Shown here: positions 50,927-60,856 of the stretch, piece by piece
Position numbering within the stretch: position 1 is the first letter of the stretch
Layout of the letters: each line of letters begins with the position of its first letter
NCBI RefSeq assembly: GCF_040049215.1
Contig: NZ_JBDZDN010000006.1
Location: 62,001 to 126,000, forward strand
DNA length: 64,000 bases
DNA from: Mesorhizobium_K sp040049215
GTDB taxonomy: Bacteria > Pseudomonadota > Alphaproteobacteria > Rhizobiales > Rhizobiaceae
Direction: 5' to 3'
Position numbers and translations under genes: made by a program
The notes under the pieces: model-generated
What the model was told of the DNA's origin: nothing
Seen by the model: the letters and a program-made list of their open reading frames with translations, nothing else
Databases searched by the model: none

Positions 50927-52183
50927 TCACAGAAACGAACGGCCGGTCGCGAAGAGAGTTCCGTCGATGCCGGGCCGGCCCGTCACGCTATCGGTCAGAA
51001 GGCGCGCCGATCCACAGGCGAGTGTCCAGCCGAGCGCGCCATGGCCGCTGTTGACATATAGCCCGCCGATCTGAGTGCCGCCTACGATAGGCATGCTGTC
51101 CGCCGACATCGGCCGGAAGCCGCACCAGGCGTTCAGTTGTTCGGGCACGCGCGCTTCCGGGAAAAGCCCCTTGAATGCCGAAACGAGATTTCGGACGCGT
51201 CCGGGCCGCAGCGTCGGATTGTAGCCGTCGAACTCGATGGTGCCGGCGATCCGCAGATGATCGCCGAGCGGGGTGACGCCCAGATGGGCTGTATCGTCGA
51301 CGATCGGCCTGTTGGGAAGGAAGCCGAGATCCTTGCGCGCCAAAGAGATGGAATAACCCTTGACCGGCTCGATCGGCAGCCGGATGCCGAGCGGCGCGAG
51401 AAGGCGTTTGCTCGATGCTCCCGCGCAAACGACGACCGTGCGCGCCTCGATCCGCCCTTCCTGTGTCTCTATGCCTTCGATTCGCCCGGAGGACGCCAGC
51501 AGGCGGGTGACCTGCGTTCCGAAACTGAATTCCACATTGCGTTCGCGGGCGGAGGTTTCGACCGCCAGCGTGAACTTCCGGGCGTCACCCCAGGCGTCAT
51601 CCGGCAGGTGCAGGGCCGCGCGGATCGTCGGAGCGATCGGCGCTAGATCGGGCTCCAGCGCGACGCAATCGGCCGCGCTCAGTCGCGCGGTCCTGACGCC
51701 CAACCCTTCGAGAAAGACCGCATAGCGCTCCATCGTCGCGATTCCGTCATCATCGCGGTAAAGCTCGAGAAGGCCGCCGTGGCTGAGTTCGTAGTCGACC
51801 GTGCGCTGCGCCAGAAGCGCTTCGGTCTCGGTAAGGCTTTCGCGCGCGAAACGCGTGAGGCTCCTGGACGACTGCGTGTATTTGGAAGGCCTGCAGTTTG
51901 CGAGGAACTTCAGACCCCATAGGCCGAGGCGCGGGATTGCCGAAGGTCGCAGCAACAGCGGCGCATCTTCGCGGCCGATCCAGCGAAGCAGCATTCCCGG
52001 AACCCCCGGCGAGCACCACGGCAGCGCGGTGCTCGGGGTGACGAGCCCGCCATTGGCGAAGCTCGTTTCCAGGCCCGCCTCCGCGCGGCCGTCGACCACC
52101 TGGACCGACAAGCCTTCGCGGGCGAGATAGAGCGCCGTCGTGGTGCCGATGACGCCGGCGCCGACAACAATCGCATCCGGCAT
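50927..52183 (-). CDS. dadA: D-amino acid dehydrogenase (DadA-like flavoprotein)
   Basis: A 418-residue FAD-dependent oxidoreductase of the DAO/GlpO fold. It starts MPDAIVVGAGVIGTTTALYLAREGLSV, followed by DGRAEAGLETSFANGGLVTPS, typical of DadA. The C-terminal GFRPMSADSMPIVGG and GLYVNSGHGALGWTLACGSARLL complete the family pattern. It oxidises D-amino acids to 2-oxo acids and ammonia, feeding electrons to quinone. Three bases after the ridA remnant on the same strand. Confidence 0.9.
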   Translation of the reverse strand: MPDAIVVGAGVIGTTTALYLAREGLSVQVVDGRAEAGLETSFANGGLVTPSTALPWCSPGVPGMLLRWIGREDAPLLLRPSAIPRLGLWGLKFLANCRPSKYTQSSRSLTRFARESLTETEALLAQRTVDYELSHGGLLELYRDDDGIATMERYAVFLEGLGVRTARLSAADCVALEPDLAPIAPTIRAALHLPDDAWGDARKFTLAVETSARERNVEFSFGTQVTRLLASSGRIEGIETQEGRIEARTVVVCAGASSKRLLAPLGIRLPIEPVKGYSISLARKDLGFLPNRPIVDDTAHLGVTPLGDHLRIAGTIEFDGYNPTLRPGRVRNLVSAFKGLFPEARVPEQLNAWCGFRPMSADSMPIVGGTQIGGLYVNSGHGALGWTLACGSARLLTDSVTGRPGIDGTLFATGRSFL

Positions 52184-52186
52184 GGA

Positions 52187-52560
52187 TCACCCCTTGATGT
52201 GGGCGTGGGCGACGATCTCGATGCGCGCGCCCGGGATCATCAGGCCGGCGACGACGGTCGCCCGGTTTGGATAGGGCTGGTTGAAATAGGTCCGGTAGAC
52301 CGCGTTCATGCCGGCGAAGTCTTCCTTGTTCGGAAGATAGATCAGCACCTGGGTCACGTCGTCGAGCGTTCCGCCGGCTGCCTCCACCGTCCGCTTCAGA
52401 TTGTCCATCGTCAGGCTTGTCTGCGCGGCGATGTCGCCGGTCTCGAAAGTACCATCCTCCCTGATGGAACATGGGCGGTGTAGAGGTAGTCGCCGCCTTT
52501 GGTCGCCCATTCGATAGGTGCCGACTCGTTCGGCAGGTGGGTCTTTACGACTTTACGCAT
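52187..52560 (-). pseudogene. ridA: RidA-family gene with a single-base frameshift
   Basis: The 5' part starts at ATG 52560 (MRKVVKTHLPNESAPIEWA), preceded by GGAGAATGCC. Near 52465 the frame shifts: GTTCC is followed by ATC AGG GAG GAT, which continues the family in another frame (IREDGTFETGDIAAQTSLT...GARIEIVAHAHIKG). One missing base, probably in a C run, explains this; repaired, it would be 124 residues, normal for RidA. RidA removes reactive enamine/imine intermediates, fitting its place beside dadA. Real mutation or sequencing error. Confidence 0.88.
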
Positions 52561-52592
52561 GGCATTCTCCATTCAATGCATAGGCTGGGAAA

Positions 52593-53741
52593 TCATTCGC
52601 CCGCGGCCCAGGGCAGGAACTGCCCCTGGGCGCGGAAGAGCTTGTGGTAGCGGTCGAGCTTCGCGGCATCGACACGGACACCGAGACCGACGCCTTCGAT
52701 CTCGCCCCAGAGCGGGCTCGTCCTGATCGGTATCTCCTCCTCGAGGAGGTCGTCGGCCAGCACGGCGGCCGTGTGCTGGTGTCCCCGTGCGCCATCGCCC
52801 AGCGCCAGCAGCGCATGCTGGTGCGCCGCCGCCGCGATGCCGAACTCGCCGTGCGTATGTTTGCACACCTCGATGCCCGCCAGCCCGGCGACCCGGGAAA
52901 GCGTCAGGAACTGTTGCAGCCCGCCGACCCAGTAGCTCGAGAAGCAGAGTACGTCTGCCGCGCCGGCGGCGATCATCTCCAGGACATCGGTCTCGCTGCC
53001 CAGCCCCTCATTGGCGCAGAGCCGGACGTCGAGCCGTTCGCGCAACTTCGCCATGTGGCGGACCGGACGGGCGCGGATCGGCGCCTCGACGAAGTCGAGA
53101 TCGTAGGCCTCGTCCCAGCGCCGGATCAGCTTCGCTGCCTGCGGTGCCGACCACGCCTCGTTGGCGTCGATCCTGAGTTTCCTGTCGGGACCGATCGCCG
53201 CCCGCACGTCGGCGATCATCCGCTCGTCGTCGGCCGGCTCGAGGCCGACCTTGAGATAGAAATGCTCGTAACCCGCCGCGACGGCCTCCGTGCACTGCCG
53301 GGCGAGACCCTCGCTCGTATCGCGCGCCAGGTAGTGGAAGTAGGAAACCGGCGCGAGGCTTCCCCGGCCGCCGAGCAGGCGCCAGATCGGCAGGCCGGCG
53401 TCCTGGCCGGCGAGGTCGAGCATGGCCATGTCGAGCCCGGCCCAGGCGAAGTTGCCGGTCTGGACACGGTAGTCCCACAGGCCCTTGCCGTATACGTCGC
53501 GGCGGACGATCTGCCCGTCCTGCGGGCTGCGCCCGATCAGGAAGGGGATCATGGCCTGCGCGGCGGCGAGAACAGAAAGCGTGTCCGCGCCGCTGCAGCA
53601 TTCGCCCCAGCCGACGCGGCCGTCATCGGCCGTCATGCGAACGACGACGTCGCTCACCCCGCCGCGCGAAACCCGGGAGCTGAGTTCGACGTGACGATAG
53701 GGCATTGAGACCGGGAAGAGGTCGATCGCTGCGATCTTCAA
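52593..53741 (-). CDS. enolase-superfamily enzyme (mandelate racemase/muconate lactonizing type)
   Basis: A protein of about 382 residues with the capping domain (LKIAAIDLFPVSMPYRHVELSS) and TIM-barrel. HFYLKVGLE contains the catalytic Lys region, LRIDANEAW the first metal ligand, and ANEGLGSE the later ligand region; CKHTHGEFGIAAAAHQHA follows. Substrate unknown. TTG at 53741 has AGGAG about 8 bases upstream and starts at the conserved fold. A GTG at 53813 would add 24 non-conserved residues. Confidence 0.85.
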   Translation of the reverse strand: MKIAAIDLFPVSMPYRHVELSSRVSRGGVSDVVVRMTADDGRVGWGECCSGADTLSVLAAAQAMIPFLIGRSPQDGQIVRRDVYGKGLWDYRVQTGNFAWAGLDMAMLDLAGQDAGLPIWRLLGGRGSLAPVSYFHYLARDTSEGLARQCTEAVAAGYEHFYLKVGLEPADDERMIADVRAAIGPDRKLRIDANEAWSAPQAAKLIRRWDEAYDLDFVEAPIRARPVRHMAKLRERLDVRLCANEGLGSETDVLEMIAAGAADVLCFSSYWVGGLQQFLTLSRVAGLAGIEVCKHTHGEFGIAAAAHQHALLALGDGARGHQHTAAVLADDLLEEEIPIRTSPLWGEIEGVGLGVRVDAAKLDRYHKLFRAQGQFLPWAAGE

Positions 53742-53867
53742 GCTTGGGCTCCTGGCCGGGGACCTCCAACAAAAGCGTGCGAAGGGATTTGCCGCATGCG
53801 GTCGGTCGGCCACAGGCCCTGTGTTTCACTATAAGAGATTGCAATAAACCGACCGCGTCAATCGGGC

Positions 53868-55037
<1,170 letters not shown>

Positions 55038-55050
55038 TTCTTGAATCGCC

Positions 55051-56478
55051 TCATGTCTTGGATCGCCTCAGATGGTTGATCAGGTCGATGCGGGTGATGA
55101 GCCCGAAGAATTCGTCGCCGTCGTAGATGATGGCGACCTCGTTGCGGTCGAACACCGGCAGCAGCGCGTCGAGCGTCTGGCTCGCCTGCAGCGTATGAAG
55201 ATCGGCGCTCATCGCGGTGTGAACCGGCGCGTTGAAGCGCTCCCAGCGGCCGTCGTACGAACCTTCCACGCGCGAGAGTATATCGCTCTCGTCGATGATG
55301 CCGATGAGCTTACCGCCGTCGATGACGGGAAGCTGCGAGACGTCTGCCCGGCGCATGCGCCCGTAAGCGTTGATGAGCGTGTCCTGCGGCCCGACGGTGA
55401 CCGTGCCGCCCTCCCGGTGCGAGCGGGCGACGAGGTCGCGTAGGTCGCCATGCTGCACCTGTTCCGACAACCCCTGTTCGGCGAGCCAGTAGTCGTCGAA
55501 GATCTTTGACAGATACTTGTTGCCGGAATCGCAGACAAAGGTGACGACGCGCTTCGGCGCCGTCTGCTCGCGGCAATATTTGAGCGCAGCGGCGAGCAGA
55601 GTTCCCGACGACGAGCCGGCGAGGATGCCTTCCCTGGCGAGCAGGTCGCGCGCCGTCGCCATGCTCAGCCGATCCGGAATCGAATAGGCTTTTTTCACCA
55701 GCGACAGGTCGGCATTGGGCGGCACGAAGTCCTCGCCGATACCCTCCACCGTCCAGCTCCCGGCCTCGATCATCTCGCCGGTCTTGACCAGCGGCGCAAG
55801 CACCGAGCCGATCGGGTCGGCGAGCACCATTTCCGTCTTCGGCGACACTTTTGCGAAGAAGCGCCCGAGGCCGGTCAGCGTGCCGCCCGAGCCCACGCCC
55901 ACAACCACCGCATCGATGTCGCCGCCGAGCTGCTCCCACAATTCCGCACCCGTCGTCGTCTCATGGGCGAGGGGGTTTGCCGGATTGGCGAACTGGTTGA
56001 CGTAGAACGAGCCCGGGGTTTCCGCCGCAATCTGCTCGGCCATATCCTGGTAATATTCGGGATGCCCCTTGCCGACGTCCGAGCGCGTCAGCCTGACGTC
56101 GGCGCCGAGCGCCCTCAGATGCTGCACTTTCTCGCGCGACATCTTGTCGGGCACGACGAGCACGATGCGGTAGCCCTTGGGGATGCCGACCTGGGCGAGG
56201 CCGAGCCCGGTATTGCCGGCGGTCGCCTCGACGATCGTGCCGCCCTTCTTCAGCCGGCCGCTCCTCTCGGCGTCGGCGATCATCGAAAGCGCGATGCGGT
56301 CCTTGATCGAGCCGCCCGGATTCTGGCTTTCCAGCTTGACGAACAGGCGGCATTTTCCCGCGTCGAATTTCGTCAGTTCGACGACCGGCGTCTGGCCGAT
56401 GAGGTCCAGAACGGACGAAAAAGGCGGCTGCAGCCGCGTCCGCGCGGCGGTTGAGCTCTGGTTTCCGGTCTCGCTCAT
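55051..56478 (-). CDS. cystathionine beta-synthase with C-terminal CBS domains
   Basis: A 475-residue PLP enzyme. PLP lysine K59 lies in NPGGSIKDR; EATAGNTGLGLA and GVGSGGTLTGLGRF are conserved. Two CBS motifs follow (about 345-470; TLINAYGRMRRADVSQLPVIDGGKLIGIIDESD). There is no N-terminal haem domain, as usual in bacteria. ATG at 56478 (MSETGNQSS) is chosen. With the next gene it makes a homocysteine-to-cysteine route. Confidence 0.92.
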   Translation of the reverse strand: MSETGNQSSTAARTRLQPPFSSVLDLIGQTPVVELTKFDAGKCRLFVKLESQNPGGSIKDRIALSMIADAERSGRLKKGGTIVEATAGNTGLGLAQVGIPKGYRIVLVVPDKMSREKVQHLRALGADVRLTRSDVGKGHPEYYQDMAEQIAAETPGSFYVNQFANPANPLAHETTTGAELWEQLGGDIDAVVVGVGSGGTLTGLGRFFAKVSPKTEMVLADPIGSVLAPLVKTGEMIEAGSWTVEGIGEDFVPPNADLSLVKKAYSIPDRLSMATARDLLAREGILAGSSSGTLLAAALKYCREQTAPKRVVTFVCDSGNKYLSKIFDDYWLAEQGLSEQVQHGDLRDLVARSHREGGTVTVGPQDTLINAYGRMRRADVSQLPVIDGGKLIGIIDESDILSRVEGSYDGRWERFNAPVHTAMSADLHTLQASQTLDALLPVFDRNEVAIIYDGDEFFGLITRIDLINHLRRSKT

Positions 56479-56716
56479 CTCTGGCTCCAACGCACGGTCC
56501 TCGCCCCAGTGCGACGGCAGGTATGGCAAATATGGCTTTTGTTCACGAGGAAGTACAATCCGCGCAATTGCGGTTTAGGGGTCGAAAAATCCGATATGGC
56601 GCCTTGCCGAGACCAAACATCTAAATTTCAGCAGACGCCGATCCCGCAGGCCGATCGCCTTCATTTGACTGTCGGCCGCTTCTGCGCAATCTGGATGCCC
56701 GACGACGGCCGACAGG

Positions 56717-57250
56717 ATGACCATAATGCCCGCCGACAAGGACGAACATGCCCGCATGCCCTACCAGCTTCCGATGCCGGTGGACGCCTTGCCGGAAATC
56801 GTCATCCCCGACGCCCTTCCGGCGGACGACCGGCTGTGGGTGCCGCAGGCCGAGAATGTCTGGTTCAGGCCGCTCTGCCTCAACCGCTCGCAGGGTTACT
56901 GGATGAACCTCCTCAAGGTGCGCAAGGCAGGCGTGCTGTCGCGCCACCGCCATCCTCAGTCCGTTCACGGCCTCGTTCTCAAGGGGCGCTGGCGCTATCT
57001 CGAGCACGACTGGATCGCCACCGAGGGGTCCTATGTCTTCGAGCCCCCCGGCGAGACGCATACGCTCGTCGTGCCGGATGACATCGAGGAGATGATCACC
57101 TATTTCCAGGTCAACGGCGTGATGTATTACGTCGATCCCTGGGGCAGGAATCTCGGCTACGAGGACGTGTTCACCAAGATCGACATGTGCCGGGCGCATT
57201 TCGAGCGGGTCGGCCTCGGCGCCGACTACGTCAATACGTTCATCCGGTAA
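56717..57250 (+). CDS. cupin dioxygenase-like protein (2,4'-dihydroxyacetophenone dioxygenase family)
   Basis: A 177-residue cupin. The first cupin motif has H77 and H79 (RHRHPQSVHG), the second H115 (PPGETHTLVV). The pattern resembles 2,4'-dihydroxyacetophenone dioxygenase-type proteins, but the substrate is unknown. It is followed after 4 bases by an SDR gene and is divergent from cystathionine beta-synthase. Alternative start ATG at 56726. Confidence 0.82.
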   Translation: MTIMPADKDEHARMPYQLPMPVDALPEIVIPDALPADDRLWVPQAENVWFRPLCLNRSQGYWMNLLKVRKAGVLSRHRHPQSVHGLVLKGRWRYLEHDWIATEGSYVFEPPGETHTLVVPDDIEEMITYFQVNGVMYYVDPWGRNLGYEDVFTKIDMCRAHFERVGLGADYVNTFIR

Positions 57251-57254
57251 TTCA

Positions 57255-58007
57255 ATGGTGTCCGGTACGACGAAGGGGTTCTGGCCTAGTGGATATTTCG
57301 CCGGCCAGCATGTCCTGATCAGCGGCGGCACCTCCGGCATCGGCGCTGCCGTCGCCCGGGCGTTTCTCGCGGAGAAGGCAAGGGTGACGGTGACGGGCGT
57401 CGGCGAAGCCGATGTGGCGGCAGCCGAACGCGAGGTCGAGGGCGCGCAAGTGCGCCAGCTCGACGTTCGCGACGACAACGCCATCGCCGGGTTGATCGCC
57501 GGCTTCGACCGGCTCGATCATCTCGTCAATTGCGCCGGAGTCATTCGCCGCGGCGACGAGTTCAGGCCGGATGTCTTCGCGGATGTGATCGACATCAACC
57601 TGACGGGCACCATGCGGCTCTCCACCGCCGCCCGCCCCCTGCTTGCCCGGCAAGGCGGGACTATCGTCAACACCGCCTCCATGCTCAGCTTCTTCGGAGG
57701 AGGGCTCGTTCCGGGCTATTCCGCCTCGAAGGGTGGCATCGCACAGCTGACCAAGTCGCTGGCGATTGCCTGGGCGGGCGACAATATCCGCGTCAACGCC
57801 ATCGCCCCCGGGTGGATCGAGACGGCGCTGACCAAAGCCATCCGCGATGACGAAACCCGCCACCGGGCCGTCGCCGAGAGGACCGCGTTGAAGCGGTGGG
57901 GAAGGCCGGACGAACTGTCCGGCGCCGTCCTGTTCCTCTGCTCCCCGATGGCGTCCTATATCACCGGAACGATCCTGCCGGTCGACGGCGGCTATCTTGC
58001 TGTCTGA
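57255..58007 (+). CDS. short-chain dehydrogenase/reductase
   Basis: A 250-residue classical SDR. NAD(P) motif GGTSGIG (24-30), NCAG (92-95), catalytic S142, Y155 and K159 (YSASK). C terminus GTILPVDGGYLAV. Substrate unknown; the position suggests a polyol or sugar-acid. Converges with the LacI gene with 21 bases between. Confidence 0.92.
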   Translation: MVSGTTKGFWPSGYFAGQHVLISGGTSGIGAAVARAFLAEKARVTVTGVGEADVAAAEREVEGAQVRQLDVRDDNAIAGLIAGFDRLDHLVNCAGVIRRGDEFRPDVFADVIDINLTGTMRLSTAARPLLARQGGTIVNTASMLSFFGGGLVPGYSASKGGIAQLTKSLAIAWAGDNIRVNAIAPGWIETALTKAIRDDETRHRAVAERTALKRWGRPDELSGAVLFLCSPMASYITGTILPVDGGYLAV

Positions 58008-58028
58008 TTGCTGGCCACGGAGCCGTTG

Positions 58029-59051
58029 TCACTGGGCCGGGATGTTCTCCCTGAAGATCAGCCGCGGCTCGATGTAGCGGTTGGCGATCACCGGGGCCGA
58101 TGACGCGATCGAGCCGAGCAACTGGATGACCGACTGCTCGGCGGTCAGCCTCGCGTTCTGGTCGATGACCACATCGGCCAACTCGTCGATCAGGTAGCTG
58201 CGCGTGAGCGGCGTCAGGTCATGGCAGATGAACACCGGCTTGCGGGCGAGCCTGGTCTCGCGTAGGGCGCGCGCGACCCCGAAGCGGCCAGCGCCGACGC
58301 AGTAGATGCCGAGCACGTCGGACTGGTCGCGCAGCAGCTTCAGCGTCTCGGCATAGCTTGCTTCGCCGTCCTCGTTGATATCGACCGCCGTGGTCACCGA
58401 AAGCTGCGAGAAATCCTCGCCGAGCACGGCGCGAAACCCCATCTCGCGCTCCTCGTGGCCGCGGTAGGAACGCGAGCCGGTGACGATTGCGATATTGCCG
58501 GTCAGGCCGCGCAGCAGCCTTCCCATCAGCAGCGCCGCCGTCCGCCCGGCGGCGCGGTTGTCGAGACCGACATAGGTCGAGCGTGGAGCGGCGGGGACGT
58601 CAGACGCTATGGTGACCAGCTTGATGCCGGCATCCGCCATGCCCTGCATTATGCTGCGGGTCCGCGGATGATCCACGGCAATGACGCCGACCCCCTTGGT
58701 GTCGAGAGACAGCTTGTCGGCGGCTGCCTGCAGCGTGGCCGGGGAGATGTCGGAGAGGTCGCGGATCTTGCAGGAGGCAACGAGCGGCATGCGGCTCGCG
58801 TAGGTGCGGATGTGGTCCGCGAGTTCGCCCATGAAGACGTTCTGCCGGATCGGCAGGAAGAACTCCAGCGCCGCCGGCCGCGAGGGCAGGGCCACCGCAC
58901 CTGCTGTCGGCAGGTAACCCAGGCGCTGCGCCGCCTCCATCACGCGCTGGCGGTTCGCCGCGCTGACGCCCGGCCGGTCGTTCAGCACCCGGTCGACCGT
59001 CGCCGTCGACAGGCCGCAGCTTCGTGCAACCGCCGAAACCGTTACTTTCAT
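58029..59051 (-). CDS. LacI-family transcriptional regulator
   Basis: A 340-residue regulator: N-terminal HTH (KVTVSAVARSCGLSTATVDRVLNDRPGVS) and a periplasmic-binding-protein-like sensor domain. Divergent from the desaturase-fold gene across a 269-base gap, so it probably controls the module to its right and perhaps the cupin-SDR pair. ATG at 59051 (MKVTVSAVA) chosen over the longer frame. Confidence 0.92.
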   Translation of the reverse strand: MKVTVSAVARSCGLSTATVDRVLNDRPGVSAANRQRVMEAAQRLGYLPTAGAVALPSRPAALEFFLPIRQNVFMGELADHIRTYASRMPLVASCKIRDLSDISPATLQAAADKLSLDTKGVGVIAVDHPRTRSIMQGMADAGIKLVTIASDVPAAPRSTYVGLDNRAAGRTAALLMGRLLRGLTGNIAIVTGSRSYRGHEEREMGFRAVLGEDFSQLSVTTAVDINEDGEASYAETLKLLRDQSDVLGIYCVGAGRFGVARALRETRLARKPVFICHDLTPLTRSYLIDELADVVIDQNARLTAEQSVIQLLGSIASSAPVIANRYIEPRLIFRENIPAQ

Positions 59052-59320
59052 CACGCTGAACCTTGTTCCGTCCAATCGGACTATTGGCCATAAACCACCG
59101 GTCGCGCACTGCCAATGATTGAATCTGATGGAAAGCCTGATTGTGTGCCATCATTGCAGCTTCTAGCGTTGCCCGGATGGCTGGAGCACCGGAGGCCGGC
59201 GGCCCCGGCGACGGCGCGCACCCATAAATCGCGGAAAAATTGCCTTGGTCAGCGCGTGGAAGCCCCGATAATCTGGCCCCGATAGACCGGCCGGAACGCT
59301 GTTGGAAGAGAGCGAGTCCC

Positions 59321-60391
59321 ATGTCGAAACGCGACTACGACCTGATGGGCGAGAGCGGCCGCCGCGCCGTTGAGACCGGCTTGGCGGCAGCGCAATGGTA
59401 TCACACCGACATTCCGCGCAAGCAGATGAAGGAGTTGATGCAGCGATCCGATGGGCCCGCGATCCGCGACACGATCGTCTGGCTTGCCGTCCTGATCCTG
59501 TCGGCCGCCGGCGGCATCTGGTTCTGGGGCACATGGTGGTGCGTGCCCTTCTTCTTCGTCTACGGCACGCTCTACGGCTCGTCCGGAGACTCGCGCTGGC
59601 ACGAGGCCGGCCACGGCACCGCCTTCCGCACCCGCTGGATGAACGACGTGGTCTACCAGGTCGCCTCGTTCATGATCATGCGCAACCCGGTGACCTGGCG
59701 CTGGAGCCATGCGCGCCACCACACCGACACGGTCATCGTCGGCCGCGACCCGGAAATCGCCGTCATGCGGCCGCCGGACCTTCTGCGCGTGATCCTCAAT
59801 TTTGTTGGCATACTCGATGTCTGGCATTTCATGTCCGACATGCTGCGAAACGCCGCCGGCAATGTCAGCGCCGCCGAGAAGAGCTTCATCCCCGTGCAGG
59901 AGTGGCCGAAGGTGGTGCGGGCGGCGCGCGTGCATCTTGCGATCTATGTCGCGACCGTTGCGCTGGCGCTCTGGATGGGTTCATGGCTGCCTCTGATGAT
60001 CGTCGGCCTGCCGCGCATGTATGGCGCCTGGCACGGCATCCTCACGGGCCTGCTGCAGCATGGCGGGCTCGCCGACAATGTCACCGATCACCGGCTCAAC
60101 TCGCGCACGGTGCTGATGAATCCGATCAGCCGCTTCATCTACTGGAACATGAACTACCACGTGGAGCATCATATGTTCCCGATGGTGCCCTATCACGCGC
60201 TGCCGAAACTGCATGAGCTGATCAAGCACGACCTGCCGGCGCCCAACCCTTCCATGTGGGACGGCTACCGCGAGATGGTCCCGGCCTTCCTGCGCCAGTT
60301 GCGCAACGAGGACTATTTCCTCAAGCGGCAACTGCCGCCGACGGCCAAGCCCTATCGCGAGGAGTTCCATGATCTGATCGCTGCCGAGTGA
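59321..60391 (+). CDS. desaturase-fold membrane oxygenase (MocD-like candidate)
   Basis: A 356-residue membrane di-iron protein with all three histidine boxes: HEAGH (94-98), HARHH (130-134) and HVEHH (280-284). It belongs to the fatty acid desaturase superfamily. The MocE-type ferredoxin directly downstream and Gfo/Idh genes further on point to a rhizopine MocD-like hydroxylase/demethylase rather than a lipid desaturase (inference). ATG at 59321 (MSKRDYDLM) with GAGAGCGAG upstream. Confidence 0.88.
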   Translation: MSKRDYDLMGESGRRAVETGLAAAQWYHTDIPRKQMKELMQRSDGPAIRDTIVWLAVLILSAAGGIWFWGTWWCVPFFFVYGTLYGSSGDSRWHEAGHGTAFRTRWMNDVVYQVASFMIMRNPVTWRWSHARHHTDTVIVGRDPEIAVMRPPDLLRVILNFVGILDVWHFMSDMLRNAAGNVSAAEKSFIPVQEWPKVVRAARVHLAIYVATVALALWMGSWLPLMIVGLPRMYGAWHGILTGLLQHGGLADNVTDHRLNSRTVLMNPISRFIYWNMNYHVEHHMFPMVPYHALPKLHELIKHDLPAPNPSMWDGYREMVPAFLRQLRNEDYFLKRQLPPTAKPYREEFHDLIAAE

Positions 60392-60429
60392 CGCAGCCGG
60401 CCGGCGGACCGTCGTCCGCGGCGCCCAAC

Positions 60430-60471
60430 CCAGCAATAAGAAACCAGCAATAAGAAACCAGCAATAAGAAA
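60430..60471 (+). repeat. three perfect 14-base tandem repeats
   Basis: The unit CCAGCAATAAGAAA occurs three times without a gap or mismatch, followed by a partial copy. It lies between the desaturase-fold gene and the ferredoxin gene, ending about 10 bases before the latter's ribosome-binding site. It is locally AT-rich against a GC-rich background. Confidence 0.97.
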
Positions 60472-60491
60472 ACAGCCAGGCGAGGAAACAT

Positions 60492-60806
60492 ATGGCGGAC
60501 TGGATCGAGGCCTGCGGCGCCGACGAGATAGACGAGGAGGATGTTGTGCGCTTCGACCATGCCGGCCGCACCTTCGCCATCTACCGTTCGCCAGACGACG
60601 AATATTTCGTCACCGATGGGCTCTGCACGCACGAGCATGTGCATCTCGCCGACGGCCTCGTCATGGATGACATCATCGAGTGCCCGAAGCACAATGGCCG
60701 TTTCAACTACAAGACCGGGGAGGCCAGGGGAGCGCCGGTCTGCGTCAATCTGAAAACCTATCCGGCGCGCGTCGAAGCGGGCAAGGTGCTGATACAGATC
60801 GGCTGA
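60492..60806 (+). CDS. MocE-family Rieske [2Fe-2S] ferredoxin
   Basis: A 104-residue Rieske ferredoxin with ligands C45, H47, C64 and H67 (CTH...CPKH). Close in plan to MocE, the ferredoxin of rhizopine catabolism. Likely electron donor to the desaturase-fold oxygenase, 100 bases upstream. GAGGAAA precedes the ATG. Confidence 0.9.
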   Translation: MADWIEACGADEIDEEDVVRFDHAGRTFAIYRSPDDEYFVTDGLCTHEHVHLADGLVMDDIIECPKHNGRFNYKTGEARGAPVCVNLKTYPARVEAGKVLIQIG

Positions 60807-60856
60807 CGGCCGGTCTTTTCCGCCTGGCGGAGCCGATCTTTCAAGTGGGGGGAACC

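Noticed and set aside
56563..56572. 10-base palindrome CGCAATTGCG between cystathionine beta-synthase and the cupin gene, as a LacI operator
   Set aside because: Too short, and no matching copy was found before the desaturase-fold gene. It cannot be assigned to the LacI protein.
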